Shown: positions 1 through 7,417, counted from the first letter of the stretch. The stretch: DNA of 7,543 nt from Candidatus Hydrogenedentota bacterium (GCA_012965445.1 DTSJ01000092.1:1-7543), one strand, 5' to 3'. The notes: generated by a model from the letters alone, not told the origin. A program made the numbers and translations.

Positions 1-44
1 TCAAGTATTGCCTTGCCGAACAACGGTTTCGGATCGACACCATC
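1..44 (-). other. Out-of-frame continuation of the 201-residue gene past its TGA
   Basis: Directly after the T7 tract, the reading frame reached by skipping one T stays open to the window edge. It encodes DGVDPKPLFGKAIL, followed by an incomplete codon. This peptide reads naturally as the continuation of the upstream ...MRYRFF end. The original frame past the TGA meets a second stop at positions 1-3. The frame reached by the opposite shift is also open but gives an Arg/Cys-rich peptide (LMVSIRNRCSARQYL) that looks like a non-coding frame. I infer that the gene really continues beyond the left edge and that its first 201 codons are separated from the rest by a one-base shift. Only 14 codons are visible, so this rests on peptide appearance and lack of stops rather than on a recognised domain. 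Confidence 0.5.
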
Positions 45-648
45 AAAAAAACCGGTACCGCATCGCCGGACCCTCATTGCCCGGCTCGGCATCCCCGCCT
101 TCCCGTTTGTTCTGCAAATGAGCGACAATATTTGCGATGAACAGCGTCGATATTGTTCGCGGCTGCGCCTGAATCTCATCGAAGGGATTACGCAGATAGA
201 TGGACACCTGTTCCTGCTGGTGAGAACCGCGGTCACGATGAAAATTCAGATGTTCGAATCGCGCATTGTGACCGTCCGTGCGGTTGCGCGCAGGAAGATA
301 AGCATTCTCAAGAAACAACGGCCCGAACGCCTCTACAACTCTTCTTGAATTCGGCTCCAGCGTCATACCTTCGTGGTACATCTCGATCATCACTGCTTCT
401 TGAAAGACAATCCGAAGCCCAAACTGGTTTAGTGTGAAAGGAAGTCCGATCCTGGAACACTCGTCCATAAGTCCCAAATCCACGCAGTCCGAATACTCTT
501 CTTCGATCCGCTGGTCATAGTCCGGAATCAGAATCCGGGCATCAAAGGCTCTTCCGGACATCCTTCCAATAACTGTGCGAAGTGGATTAGTCTTTAACTG
601 CTGAATCTGATTCGCCGTAAAAGACAAACGTATGGCATCTTCATTCAT
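43..648 (-). CDS. Uncharacterised protein, possible HXD-type (2OG-Fe(II)-like) oxygenase N-terminal part; probably frameshifted at its 3' end
   Basis: I do not recognise the family with certainty. The frame encodes 201 residues with no signal peptide or membrane segment, so a cytoplasmic protein is expected. The start ATG at 648 is supported by an in-frame TAA a few codons upstream and by AGGA ten bases before it. The most telling stretch is residues 133-170: HLNFHRDRG (an H-X-D triad at 137-139), then a strand-like QVSIYLRNP and another, TISTLFIANIV. This order resembles the first metal-binding half of a double-stranded beta-helix 2-oxoglutarate/Fe(II) oxygenase. The distal histidine and arginine such an enzyme needs would lie later and are absent from this frame. 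The TGA falls at the end of a run of seven T (45-51). Dropping one T gives an open frame to the window edge, so the 201-residue form is probably incomplete. The gene starts 41 bases after the DUF1552 gene with no terminator between, so it is likely in the same operon. It could equally be an unrelated uncharacterised family. Confidence 0.6.
   Translation of the reverse strand: MNEDAIRLSFTANQIQQLKTNPLRTVIGRMSGRAFDARILIPDYDQRIEEEYSDCVDLGLMDECSRIGLPFTLNQFGLRIVFQEAVMIEMYHEGMTLEPNSRRVVEAFGPLFLENAYLPARNRTDGHNARFEHLNFHRDRGSHQQEQVSIYLRNPFDEIQAQPRTISTLFIANIVAHLQNKREGGDAEPGNEGPAMRYRFF
45..51 (-). other. T7 homopolymer abutting a TGA stop: candidate frameshift, slippage or sequencing-error site
   Basis: On the coding strand the sequence reads CGG TTT TTT TGA T. 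Seven T residues end in the stop codon. A tRNA-Phe on the last TTT could re-pair one base forward on another perfect TTT and bring GAT into the A site. RNA polymerase slippage, or a one-base indel in the assembly, would restore the same frame. The context loosely resembles the +1 shift site of prfB, where a slippery codon precedes UGA, but no internal Shine-Dalgarno element stands close upstream. The sequence alone cannot separate mutation, recoding and error. Confidence 0.45.
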
Positions 649-689
649 TGAGAATTATTCCTGTGGGGCTCGTGCGCGGCGGCAATGCG

Positions 690-2057
690 TTAAGCAGACT
701 CGATCTCAGTCAGAGTACCATTGCTGTCGCCAAATGACTCTACCGGAGCGCCCGCAGCATTCAGCATTGTTGTATACAGATTGCAAAGCGGAGTATCCTT
801 CGGGCGCGCAACGTGCAGCCCGGTTTTCAGCGCACCACCTGCATTTCCGGCAAGTACTAGCGGCAGATTATTCGGGCTGTGACGGTTTCCATCGGAGATG
901 CTCGAACCAAACATAATCATCGAGTTATCGAGCAGGCTCCCCTCGCCTTCCGGTATAGCCCGAAGTTTTCCGAGCAGGTAGGCGAGCTGTTCAGTATGCC
1001 AGCGCGTGATTTCGCGGTACTGATTGATCTTCGATTCCTTATTCTCGTGGTGCGACATATCGTGATGCCCGCCAGACACTCCGTCCAGAAACGAAAAGTT
1101 GCGCCCCGATACATCATTAGCAAACATGAATGTCTGCACACGCGTAGAATCTGTCTGAAACGCCAGTACCATCAGATCCATCATCAATTGTATGTGCTCA
1201 CGGAAATCTGCCGGTATCTTCAGGTCCGGCGCGCCTGGGATTTCCGGCTCAACAGTCGGTTTCCAGTCCCGCGGATCAGGTTTCAATGCAAACTCTATGC
1301 GCTTCTCTACCGCGCGCACCGATTCCAGGTACTCATCAATCTTCACCTGATCGTCCCGCCCGACTTTTCCACGGAGGCGCTTAGCATCTTCCAACGCCAT
1401 ATCCAGCAGGCTCTTGTAATCCTCCTGCTGGTGCTTGCGCATCTCACGCCCGTTCTTGTCCTTCGCGCCGAACAATCGATCATAAACGAAGCGCGGATTG
1501 ATCTCTCTTGCCACCGGCAATCGCGCCGAACGCCACGAAATATAGGACCCGTACAGCCGCGTAAAGCCGACATTGCTGTCGATGCCCGAAATGACAGGGT
1601 CGATTCCAAGTTCCAGCGAAGGCAGCGGCGTCAGGTGTCCAATACGGCTCGCCGCAAGCTGATCCATCGAAACTCCACCCGCGCTGATATCTTTCCCGGT
1701 TGTCTTCACCACCGGCTCGCCAGTCAGAAAATTGCCCGTTTTGGCGTAGTGTCCATCACCCCGACGGCTTGCGGCTTTATCCAAGCCGGACAACACATTG
1801 ATTGACGACTTAAAGGCCTGCAGCGGTTCAAGCGAATAGGGTAGCGTGTAATCGGTGCCCGTCGTCGTCGGAACCCAATGTTTCATTGAGACCCCGTTGG
1901 GGAAATACAGGCAAGCCATGCGCGTCGAAGGTTTCGCTGCTTTTGCAGCGGCCTGTGCGCTTCGTGGAGCCATTGCGTCAAGCAACGGCAAAGCCATCGC
2001 CGCGCCCATCCCGCGAAGCATCGTACGTCTTGAAATCTGCCAACTCTTAGGACTCAT
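690..2057 (-). CDS. DUF1552 (HXXSHH) family protein with twin-arginine signal
   Basis: This 455-residue exported protein belongs to the DUF1552/HXXSHH family, whose biochemical role is unknown. As I recall, the family is related to the alkaline-phosphatase-like DUF1501 proteins. The N-terminus carries a Tat signal: SRRTML with the arginine pair at residues 10-11, a hydrophobic GMGAAMALPLL stretch and a likely AQA cleavage region near residue 36, which predicts folded export to the periplasm. The signature HDMSHH lies at residues 332-337. The C-terminal part has a conserved-looking RHSPNNLPLVLAGNAGG segment (about 392-408) and ends in the usual ESFGDSNGTL block. Length and architecture are normal for the family. 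I chose ATG at 2057 because AAGGA lies seven bases upstream. A TTG at 2075 would add six residues and overlap the upstream stop by four bases, but it would disturb this spacing. The gene follows the DUF1592-type cytochrome by 14 bases, the standard partner in planctomycete and verrucomicrobial genomes, so the two probably act together. Confidence 0.93.
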   Translation of the reverse strand: MSPKSWQISRRTMLRGMGAAMALPLLDAMAPRSAQAAAKAAKPSTRMACLYFPNGVSMKHWVPTTTGTDYTLPYSLEPLQAFKSSINVLSGLDKAASRRGDGHYAKTGNFLTGEPVVKTTGKDISAGGVSMDQLAASRIGHLTPLPSLELGIDPVISGIDSNVGFTRLYGSYISWRSARLPVAREINPRFVYDRLFGAKDKNGREMRKHQQEDYKSLLDMALEDAKRLRGKVGRDDQVKIDEYLESVRAVEKRIEFALKPDPRDWKPTVEPEIPGAPDLKIPADFREHIQLMMDLMVLAFQTDSTRVQTFMFANDVSGRNFSFLDGVSGGHHDMSHHENKESKINQYREITRWHTEQLAYLLGKLRAIPEGEGSLLDNSMIMFGSSISDGNRHSPNNLPLVLAGNAGGALKTGLHVARPKDTPLCNLYTTMLNAAGAPVESFGDSNGTLTEIESA

Positions 2058-2064
2058 ACCAAGT

Positions 2065-2069
2065 TCCTT
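2065..2069 (-). promoter_or_regulatory. Ribosome binding site of the DUF1552 gene
   Basis: AAGGA on the minus strand ends seven bases before ATG 2057, the optimal spacing. It lies downstream of the alternative TTG start at 2075, so it decides in favour of the ATG. It also sits just past the stop codon of the cytochrome gene, allowing coupled translation. Confidence 0.7.
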
Positions 2070-2071
2070 GT

Positions 2072-4045
2072 TCAAGTCTTACCATTACTATATCGATGTC
2101 GGAAGGGGTAACTCAAGACGATCTCCGTTATCAGCTCCGAAGCACGATATTCGTTCTCTTTTAACGCATCCATCGAATCGTTGATCACACAATTGTCATG
2201 CCTCGTGAGCGACCTGCCCAGGGCATATCCGAGCATCTTCCGCGACAGATTCCGCGCAAACTGGTCTTTGCGCTGCATCAGAATCGTCTTCAATTCCACC
2301 GGGCCATCGAAGGCCTCACCCGAAGGCAAAACACCCTTCGCATCGATCGGCAATCCCCCCTGTTTCGTGCGCCAGCGGCCAATCGGATCGAAATTCTCCA
2401 ACCCGAACCCTATCGGATCCATTCGTTCGTGACACGAAGCGCATGCCGGATCCTCCCGATGCACCTCAAGCGTTTCGCGAAAAGTCAGTCCGTTTAGATC
2501 CCGATCATCTTCGGTCAGTGTAGGCACGTCGGGCGGAGGCGGCGGAACCCGATCACCGAGTAGTTGACTCAGTACCCATTTTCCACGGAGAACAGGACTC
2601 GTCCGCAGAGGATGCGACGTTGCAGTTAGTATCGCCGCCATACCCGAAACGCCCCCGCGATTGCCATCGGCCAAAGTGACTGCGCGCATACCCTCGCCTT
2701 CGACTCCTTCAAACCCGTAAAGAGCCGCAAGCTCCTCGTTCACATAAGTGTAGCTAGAGTTAATCAGCTCCAGCAGACTGCGATCCTCCTGAATGATCCG
2801 GCTGAACATCAGAATGACCTCCCGCCGCATGGACTCTGCGAGTCCGTCAGTGAATTCCGGAAATCGCACTGCGTCCGGCTTGGTGATTTCAGCCAGTTGA
2901 GAGATGCCCAGCCACTGCATCGCGAACTGCTCTCCAAGCGCCTGCGACCTGGGATCCCGCATCATGCGCTCCACCTGTCCCCGAAGCACATCATCGTCCG
3001 CAAGGGCACCCGAACCCGCCAGCGCCAGCAATTCGTCGTCCGGCATCGAAGCCCAAAGAAAATACGAAAGCCTCGACGCAAGCTGGTATCCGCCGAGCAG
3101 ATAATCGCCCGTGACCTCCGGCTCCGGCTCCGCAAGAAACAGAAAATTCGCCGAAATCAACACAGCCTTATAGGCCAGCTTTACAGACTCCCTGTATCCG
3201 TCACCCCGATCAAAGGCTCGGTCAAACATAGTGAGCAGACGATCAACTTCGTCCTCCTCGATCGGTCGTCGCCACGCCCGTTCCGCGAATTCCGACACCA
3301 CGCGCCGCGCAGCTTCCCGTGAGTCTTTCTTCGACTTCGGTTTCACCGGAATCAGCGGTGTTTGCAGAGAATCCTTACGTTTCCGAGCTGCCGCAATAAC
3401 CGACGACCGTATCTTGCTCGTCCCCGAGTATTCGACATAACCCCCAACCGCCGGGATCGCCGTTTCAATCACAGTATCAGCAGCCTCAAGATATTTTTCC
3501 AGTTGAATCGCAGAAAGGAATAGCGCACTGCCGTTATTGTCAAAACCTTCTCCCCCCGAACCGTCTGCCGGAAAAAGATGCGACACCTTGATATCGATTC
3601 CAAGCAGATCCCCAAGTGTGTATTCATATTCCGCGCGATTCAACCGCCGACTCATCACATATCCCGGATACCAGCTCACCGACTGCTCGCTTGCGATGTG
3701 ATTGCAGTCGAGACTGGCGCGGTCGATCTGCTCGATCCACTTCTGAATCAACGCCTTCTCTTCCGTTGTCGGTTTCGGCTCATCCCTCGGCGGCATCTCA
3801 TTGTTCTTGATACGAAGTGTAATTCGGTCCCAGATCGCGATCGACTCAAGAACCATCGCTGTCGTCTCGAACTGCTCAACATCCAGATCACCCTTCAAAG
3901 TGTCCGCGTTATGGCAGTCAGAACAATAGTTCTCGATCAGCGGATACACGTTGTCCTCGAATGTCAGCGTTTCCTCAGCGCGAACAATCGTCGAAACCAA
4001 TACGGCAAAGGCCGCCAACCCTATTCTATATTTACATCCAGACAT
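2072..4045 (-). CDS. Planctomycete-type di-heme cytochrome c protein (DUF1587/DUF1595/DUF1592/DUF1588/DUF1585)
   Basis: This is a 657-residue exported protein with the full planctomycete domain string. A Sec signal (about residues 1-23, ending VRA) precedes a cytochrome-like region with CSDCH at 41-45 and a possible axial methionine in EMPPR near 84. Next come a DUF1587 segment (SRRLNRAEYEYTLGDLLGI, about 132-150), DUF1595 (about 243-305, FAERAWRRPIEEDEV), DUF1592 (about 313-440, YLLGGYQLASRLSYFLWASM), DUF1588 (about 458-560, with PPPPPDVP and a second heme site CASCH at 535-539 followed by MDPIGFGLENFD) and DUF1585 (about 575-645, KMLGYALGRSL). Both hemes would be attached in the periplasm. 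Family function is unknown; electron transfer to or from the DUF1552 partner is only an inference. Many relatives are about 750-900 residues long with a carbohydrate-binding-like insert between DUF1587 and DUF1595; here that interval is short, a compact version. Start ATG 4045 has AGAGGA five bases upstream. The gene begins 34 bases after the mfd stop with no terminator between. Confidence 0.94.
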   Translation of the reverse strand: MSGCKYRIGLAAFAVLVSTIVRAEETLTFEDNVYPLIENYCSDCHNADTLKGDLDVEQFETTAMVLESIAIWDRITLRIKNNEMPPRDEPKPTTEEKALIQKWIEQIDRASLDCNHIASEQSVSWYPGYVMSRRLNRAEYEYTLGDLLGIDIKVSHLFPADGSGGEGFDNNGSALFLSAIQLEKYLEAADTVIETAIPAVGGYVEYSGTSKIRSSVIAAARKRKDSLQTPLIPVKPKSKKDSREAARRVVSEFAERAWRRPIEEDEVDRLLTMFDRAFDRGDGYRESVKLAYKAVLISANFLFLAEPEPEVTGDYLLGGYQLASRLSYFLWASMPDDELLALAGSGALADDDVLRGQVERMMRDPRSQALGEQFAMQWLGISQLAEITKPDAVRFPEFTDGLAESMRREVILMFSRIIQEDRSLLELINSSYTYVNEELAALYGFEGVEGEGMRAVTLADGNRGGVSGMAAILTATSHPLRTSPVLRGKWVLSQLLGDRVPPPPPDVPTLTEDDRDLNGLTFRETLEVHREDPACASCHERMDPIGFGLENFDPIGRWRTKQGGLPIDAKGVLPSGEAFDGPVELKTILMQRKDQFARNLSRKMLGYALGRSLTRHDNCVINDSMDALKENEYRASELITEIVLSYPFRHRYSNGKT

Positions 4046-4050
4046 CTAAA

Positions 4051-4056
4051 TCCTCT
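4051..4056 (-). promoter_or_regulatory. Ribosome binding site of the cytochrome gene
   Basis: AGAGGA on the minus strand lies five bases before ATG 4045, inside the 34-base gap after mfd. It is one of the clearest Shine-Dalgarno matches in the window and fixes the start. The rest of the gap shows no hairpin with a U tract and no convincing promoter, which favours read-through from mfd. Confidence 0.75.
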
Positions 4057-4079
4057 GTGCATAAACCGTCAAAAATCCA

Positions 4080-7000
4080 CTATTCATCAAGTATACCATC
4101 ACTGTCTCCGACCATAAAATGAAGCACCTCCTTTGCGAATGCAACAGGCTCGTCCGACTCGCCCAGCGATGCCGATATCGAGGGCGCCGGATTCACAGAT
4201 AGTTCAATGCGCCGATCGTAGCGCGATTTCAGCCGGTCCAGCATGCCCTGCGTGATCGAATGTCTCTTGTCGAAGACCATCGTAAACACGCCTTTCGAGA
4301 CGTACATTTTCGTTGCACCCGCCTCGCTCCCGAATATACGCGCCCGCATAATCTCCAGGAGCTGCTTCAATGGCCCCGGAAGATCGCCGAAACGGTCCTT
4401 CAACTCGTCGTACATATCGTCGATTTCGTCTTCGTTTTTCAAATCTGTAATCCGCTTGTAAAGCGTAATCTTCTGCGATTCAAGACCGATATAGTCGTTC
4501 GGAATAAAGGCCTCCGATGCCAAATCGAAACTTGGCAGGTAATTCACGTTCGACGGCTCGCCCTTCAGCTCCACGACGGTCTCGGCAATCAGCTGCGTAT
4601 AAGTCTCGTACCCCACCGAAGCAATATGCCCGCTCTGCTCCCCGCCCAGAATATTGCCGCAGCCGCGTATCTCAAGATCCCGCATCGCAATGCGGAACCC
4701 GGAACCCAGTGTACTGAATTCTTCAAGGGCCTTCAGCCGATGCTGGGCTTCCTCCGTCAACACGCGATCACCGGGAATCAGCAGATATGCAAACGCACGA
4801 TGCTTGTATCGTCCCACCCGCCCGCGAATCTGATACAACTCCGCCAGCCCAAAGGTGTCCGCACGATCCACGATGATCGTATTCGCATTCGGAATGTCCA
4901 AGCCCGAACCGATGATCGTCGTGCATACCAGCACATCAAACTCGTGCTTCACGAAATCAATCATTACTTCTTCCAGTCCATTGTCCGACATCTGGCCGTG
5001 ACCCACACGCACCCGCGCCTGCGGAACCAGCTTCTTCAGCATCGCCGCAACTCCGTCAATCGTTCCCACCCGATTGTGCAGATAAAACACCTGACCCTGC
5101 CGGGCCAGCTCACGCGTAATCGCTTCCGATATCAGCTTCTCGTCGAACACCTCAATACACGTATGAATCGGAAGCCTGTCGTTCGGCGCTGTGTTGATCA
5201 CGCTCATATCGCGCACCCCCGACATCGAAAGATGCAGCGTACGCGGAATCGGAGTTGCCGTCAGCGTCAATACATCCACGTCTACACGCAGTTTTTTCAG
5301 CCGTTCCTTGTGCTTCACTCCGAAGCGCTGCTCCTCATCCAGAATCACAAGCCCGAGATCCTTGAACTGCACATCGCCGGATGTCAGACGGTGTGTTCCG
5401 ATAACTACGTCCACCTCGCCGTCGCGCATCGCATGAATTATCCCTCTCACTTCTTTCGGCGACCGGAATCGGCTCAGCATCTCTACCTTGACCGGATAGT
5501 CCGCAAAGCGTTCGGAGAACGTCTTATAATGCTGCTCTGCCAGAATCGTAGTCGGCACCAGTACCGCTACTTGCTTGCCGCCCATCACCGCCTTGAACGC
5601 GGCGCGTATCGCTACCTCCGTCTTGCCGTATCCCACATCCCCGCACAACAACCGCTCCATGGGTTTCGGCGACTCCATGTCCGTCTTGATTTCCGCAACA
5701 GCACGAAGCTGGTCCGGCGTCTCGTCATATTCGAAAGACTCCTCGAACTCATGCTGCCAATGCGTGTCCGCCCCGAAACTTTCCCCCTCATGGTTCTCCC
5801 GCGTCGCATACAGCTTCAACAGTTCCTGCGTCATGTCCCGGACTGCCTTCTTCACCTTCGTCTTCGTCTTCGACCAGGAACTCCCACCGATACGGTCCAT
5901 TTTCGGGACAGCTCCGCCGCCGCCGATATATTTCTGCACCTGATCAATATGCGTGACGGGAACATACACCACATCCGTCCCCCCATACTGAATTGCCATG
6001 AAATCATTCGGCTTGCCAGGAAAATTCCGCAGTCCAAGATAACGACCGATTCCGTGATCAAGATGGACGATATAGTCACCTGGAGTGACATCGCTGAACT
6101 GCGTGATCGACGCGCCTGCCTGAAAACGCCTTCGTCTTCGACGCACATACCTTCGGCCAAACATTTCGCGTTCGCTGAGAACGGCCAGCTTGTCCTGCGA
6201 CGACGAGAAACCCTCTTTCAACCGGCCAATGTCGATGCCGAGATCGAATTCGTCCTTGCCCAGACGATATCCATGCTCCCGGACGAGCTCCATCAGTCTT
6301 CGCCGTTCACCAGAATTGTTGCAAAGCAGCCGAACAGAATAACCATCGAGATCCCATAGCTTCAATTGGTCCCAGAACCCGTTCGTCTTGCCCGTCCACG
6401 CAGCCATGGAAAGCATAGGAACTTTGAAGCGCGTCCTCCCCTCCTCAGCGTCATGGGCCACCTGTGCGAGCGACACGTGCATCGACTTCTTCAGAGACTT
6501 CATCACCGCGTCCCAGTCGGCCATAAACGGCGACTCCGCAAACTGAGATTCCAGATTCCGCGCTTCCTTCATCACCGCAACCGGCTCATCAATCGCAACC
6601 ACAATGTCAGTCGTCAAGTAGTCCGTAATGACCGAAAGGCTGCCGCCCTGTTCGGACAACAGTTTCTTTTCCGAACGAGGCAGCACATGAACAACGTCCG
6701 CTTCCTCAACACTGCGCTGCGTCTCCGGCTCGAAAAACCGAATGGACTCAACTTCATCGCCGAAAAATTCCACGCGGTACGGGAGCTCCGCCGAAATCGG
6801 GAAGATATCCAGAATGCCTCCCCGAATCGAAAAATCCCCGCGCTGTTCCACCATAAGTTCGCGGCTGTACCCGAGGTCTGTAAACTCACCCGCCAGCGTC
6901 TCAAGGTCGTACTCCTTGCCGGCTTCTATATCAATAGTGTCCCGCTCAAGATTCTCGCGGTTGATGACCTGCTGCAAAAGGGACCGCACCGAAATCGACA

Positions 7001-7358
7001 GCGCAACGGGGGTTCCTGATTCCTGCGCTTTGATCAGCGCGTTCAACCCGTTCATACGCTCCGCTACAATATCGTCCGTCGGATCCATCGTATCCGTAGG
7101 CAGAACTTCCCAGGCAGGCACGTGGATGCATTCCAGATCCCCCGCGAATGTCACCATGTCTTCGTGTGCGTCCTCAGACTCTATACGCCCCGCAGTAACG
7201 TAGAGCAGCGACTTGCCAAGTCCCTCCACCAATTGCACCGCAGCAAGCGTTTTCCCCGATGCCCACGGGCCCACAATCTCGATACCGGCAAGCCGCTTTT
7301 TCTCCGGCAGCGCAAGAATCTCATCAACAACTTTTAGCGAGGATATAGAAACAGGCAT
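4080..7358 (-). CDS. mfd: Transcription-repair coupling factor Mfd
   Basis: Mfd is a cytoplasmic ATP-dependent DNA translocase that dislodges stalled RNA polymerase and recruits UvrA for nucleotide excision repair. The 1092-residue frame covers the full domain order. UvrB-like D1/D2 spans about 1-230, with the SIRGGILDIFP segment at 177-187 that corresponds to the UvrA-contacting region in E. coli. A variable linker follows, ending in an Arg-rich patch (402-411). The RNAP-interacting domain is at about 420-490 (GDYIVHLDHGIGRYLG). The RecG-like motor has Walker A GDVGYGKT (573-580), DEEQ (674-677), TATPIPRT (700-707), motif V TTIIGSGLDIP (813-823) and motif VI QIRGRVGR (843-850). A TRG-like segment (DLEIRGCGNILGGEQSG) follows, then D7 from about 945. 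It is slightly shorter than E. coli Mfd (1148). Two oddities: D1 keeps a complete GPWASGKT Walker A (30-37), and motif V has Gly817 where Glu is usual. Start ATG 7358 is the only one available, since an in-frame TGA lies nine codons upstream with no other start between. No clear Shine-Dalgarno site precedes it. Confidence 0.98.
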   Translation of the reverse strand: MPVSISSLKVVDEILALPEKKRLAGIEIVGPWASGKTLAAVQLVEGLGKSLLYVTAGRIESEDAHEDMVTFAGDLECIHVPAWEVLPTDTMDPTDDIVAERMNGLNALIKAQESGTPVALSISVRSLLQQVINRENLERDTIDIEAGKEYDLETLAGEFTDLGYSRELMVEQRGDFSIRGGILDIFPISAELPYRVEFFGDEVESIRFFEPETQRSVEEADVVHVLPRSEKKLLSEQGGSLSVITDYLTTDIVVAIDEPVAVMKEARNLESQFAESPFMADWDAVMKSLKKSMHVSLAQVAHDAEEGRTRFKVPMLSMAAWTGKTNGFWDQLKLWDLDGYSVRLLCNNSGERRRLMELVREHGYRLGKDEFDLGIDIGRLKEGFSSSQDKLAVLSEREMFGRRYVRRRRRRFQAGASITQFSDVTPGDYIVHLDHGIGRYLGLRNFPGKPNDFMAIQYGGTDVVYVPVTHIDQVQKYIGGGGAVPKMDRIGGSSWSKTKTKVKKAVRDMTQELLKLYATRENHEGESFGADTHWQHEFEESFEYDETPDQLRAVAEIKTDMESPKPMERLLCGDVGYGKTEVAIRAAFKAVMGGKQVAVLVPTTILAEQHYKTFSERFADYPVKVEMLSRFRSPKEVRGIIHAMRDGEVDVVIGTHRLTSGDVQFKDLGLVILDEEQRFGVKHKERLKKLRVDVDVLTLTATPIPRTLHLSMSGVRDMSVINTAPNDRLPIHTCIEVFDEKLISEAITRELARQGQVFYLHNRVGTIDGVAAMLKKLVPQARVRVGHGQMSDNGLEEVMIDFVKHEFDVLVCTTIIGSGLDIPNANTIIVDRADTFGLAELYQIRGRVGRYKHRAFAYLLIPGDRVLTEEAQHRLKALEEFSTLGSGFRIAMRDLEIRGCGNILGGEQSGHIASVGYETYTQLIAETVVELKGEPSNVNYLPSFDLASEAFIPNDYIGLESQKITLYKRITDLKNEDEIDDMYDELKDRFGDLPGPLKQLLEIMRARIFGSEAGATKMYVSKGVFTMVFDKRHSITQGMLDRLKSRYDRRIELSVNPAPSISASLGESDEPVAFAKEVLHFMVGDSDGILDE

Positions 7359-7381
7359 ATATTCATTAACCCGGCAGGTTC

Positions 7382-7417
7382 AAAAAAAACGCGGACCGTA
7401 CAAGTATACGGTCCGCG
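7382..7417 (-). terminator. Rho-independent terminator of the gene upstream of mfd
   Basis: A perfect 11-bp GC-rich stem (7390-7400 pairing with 7407-7417) encloses a six-base loop. On the minus strand eight T follow (7382-7389). It begins 24 bases after the stop codon of the partial gene at the right edge, exactly where its terminator should be. The other side of the hairpin lacks a T run, so it works in one direction only. It separates that gene from mfd, whose start codon lies just 23 bases beyond the T run. Confidence 0.93.

Noticed and set aside
649..689. The gap between the DUF1552 gene and the fourth gene as a possible terminator or separate promoter.
   Set aside because: It contains no stable hairpin with a T run and no paired -35/-10 match; only the AGGA ribosome binding site can be supported.
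879..1805. A 308-codon plus-strand open frame opposite the DUF1552 gene.
   Set aside because: It is antisense to a conserved exported protein with an intact Tat signal and HXXSHH motif. Its peptide shows no domain and looks like a complementary-frame artefact.
2058..2075. TTG start at 2075 for the DUF1552 gene, overlapping the upstream TGA by four bases.
   Set aside because: The ATG at 2057 has AAGGA at seven bases and gives a normal Tat signal length. For the TTG start I see no comparable ribosome binding site.
6126..6155. Run of arginine codons (Mfd residues 402-411) as a possible repeat or low-complexity insertion.
   Set aside because: It sits in the linker before the RNAP-interacting domain, which is naturally variable and basic in Mfd proteins. 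The codons are mixed, so it is not a nucleotide repeat expansion.
4260..6359. A very long open frame (699 codons) on the plus strand opposite mfd.
   Set aside because: It lies wholly antisense to a full-length, motif-complete mfd, its product is rich in His, Arg, Leu and Gln as expected of a complementary frame, and it has no recognisable domain or ribosome binding site.
7353..7380. TTGAAC and TATATG hexamers 16 bases apart on the minus strand just before mfd, as a possible promoter.
   Set aside because: Transcription would begin inside the mfd coding region after its ATG, and there is no in-frame start close behind to make a functional protein. Each hexamer matches only four of six consensus bases.
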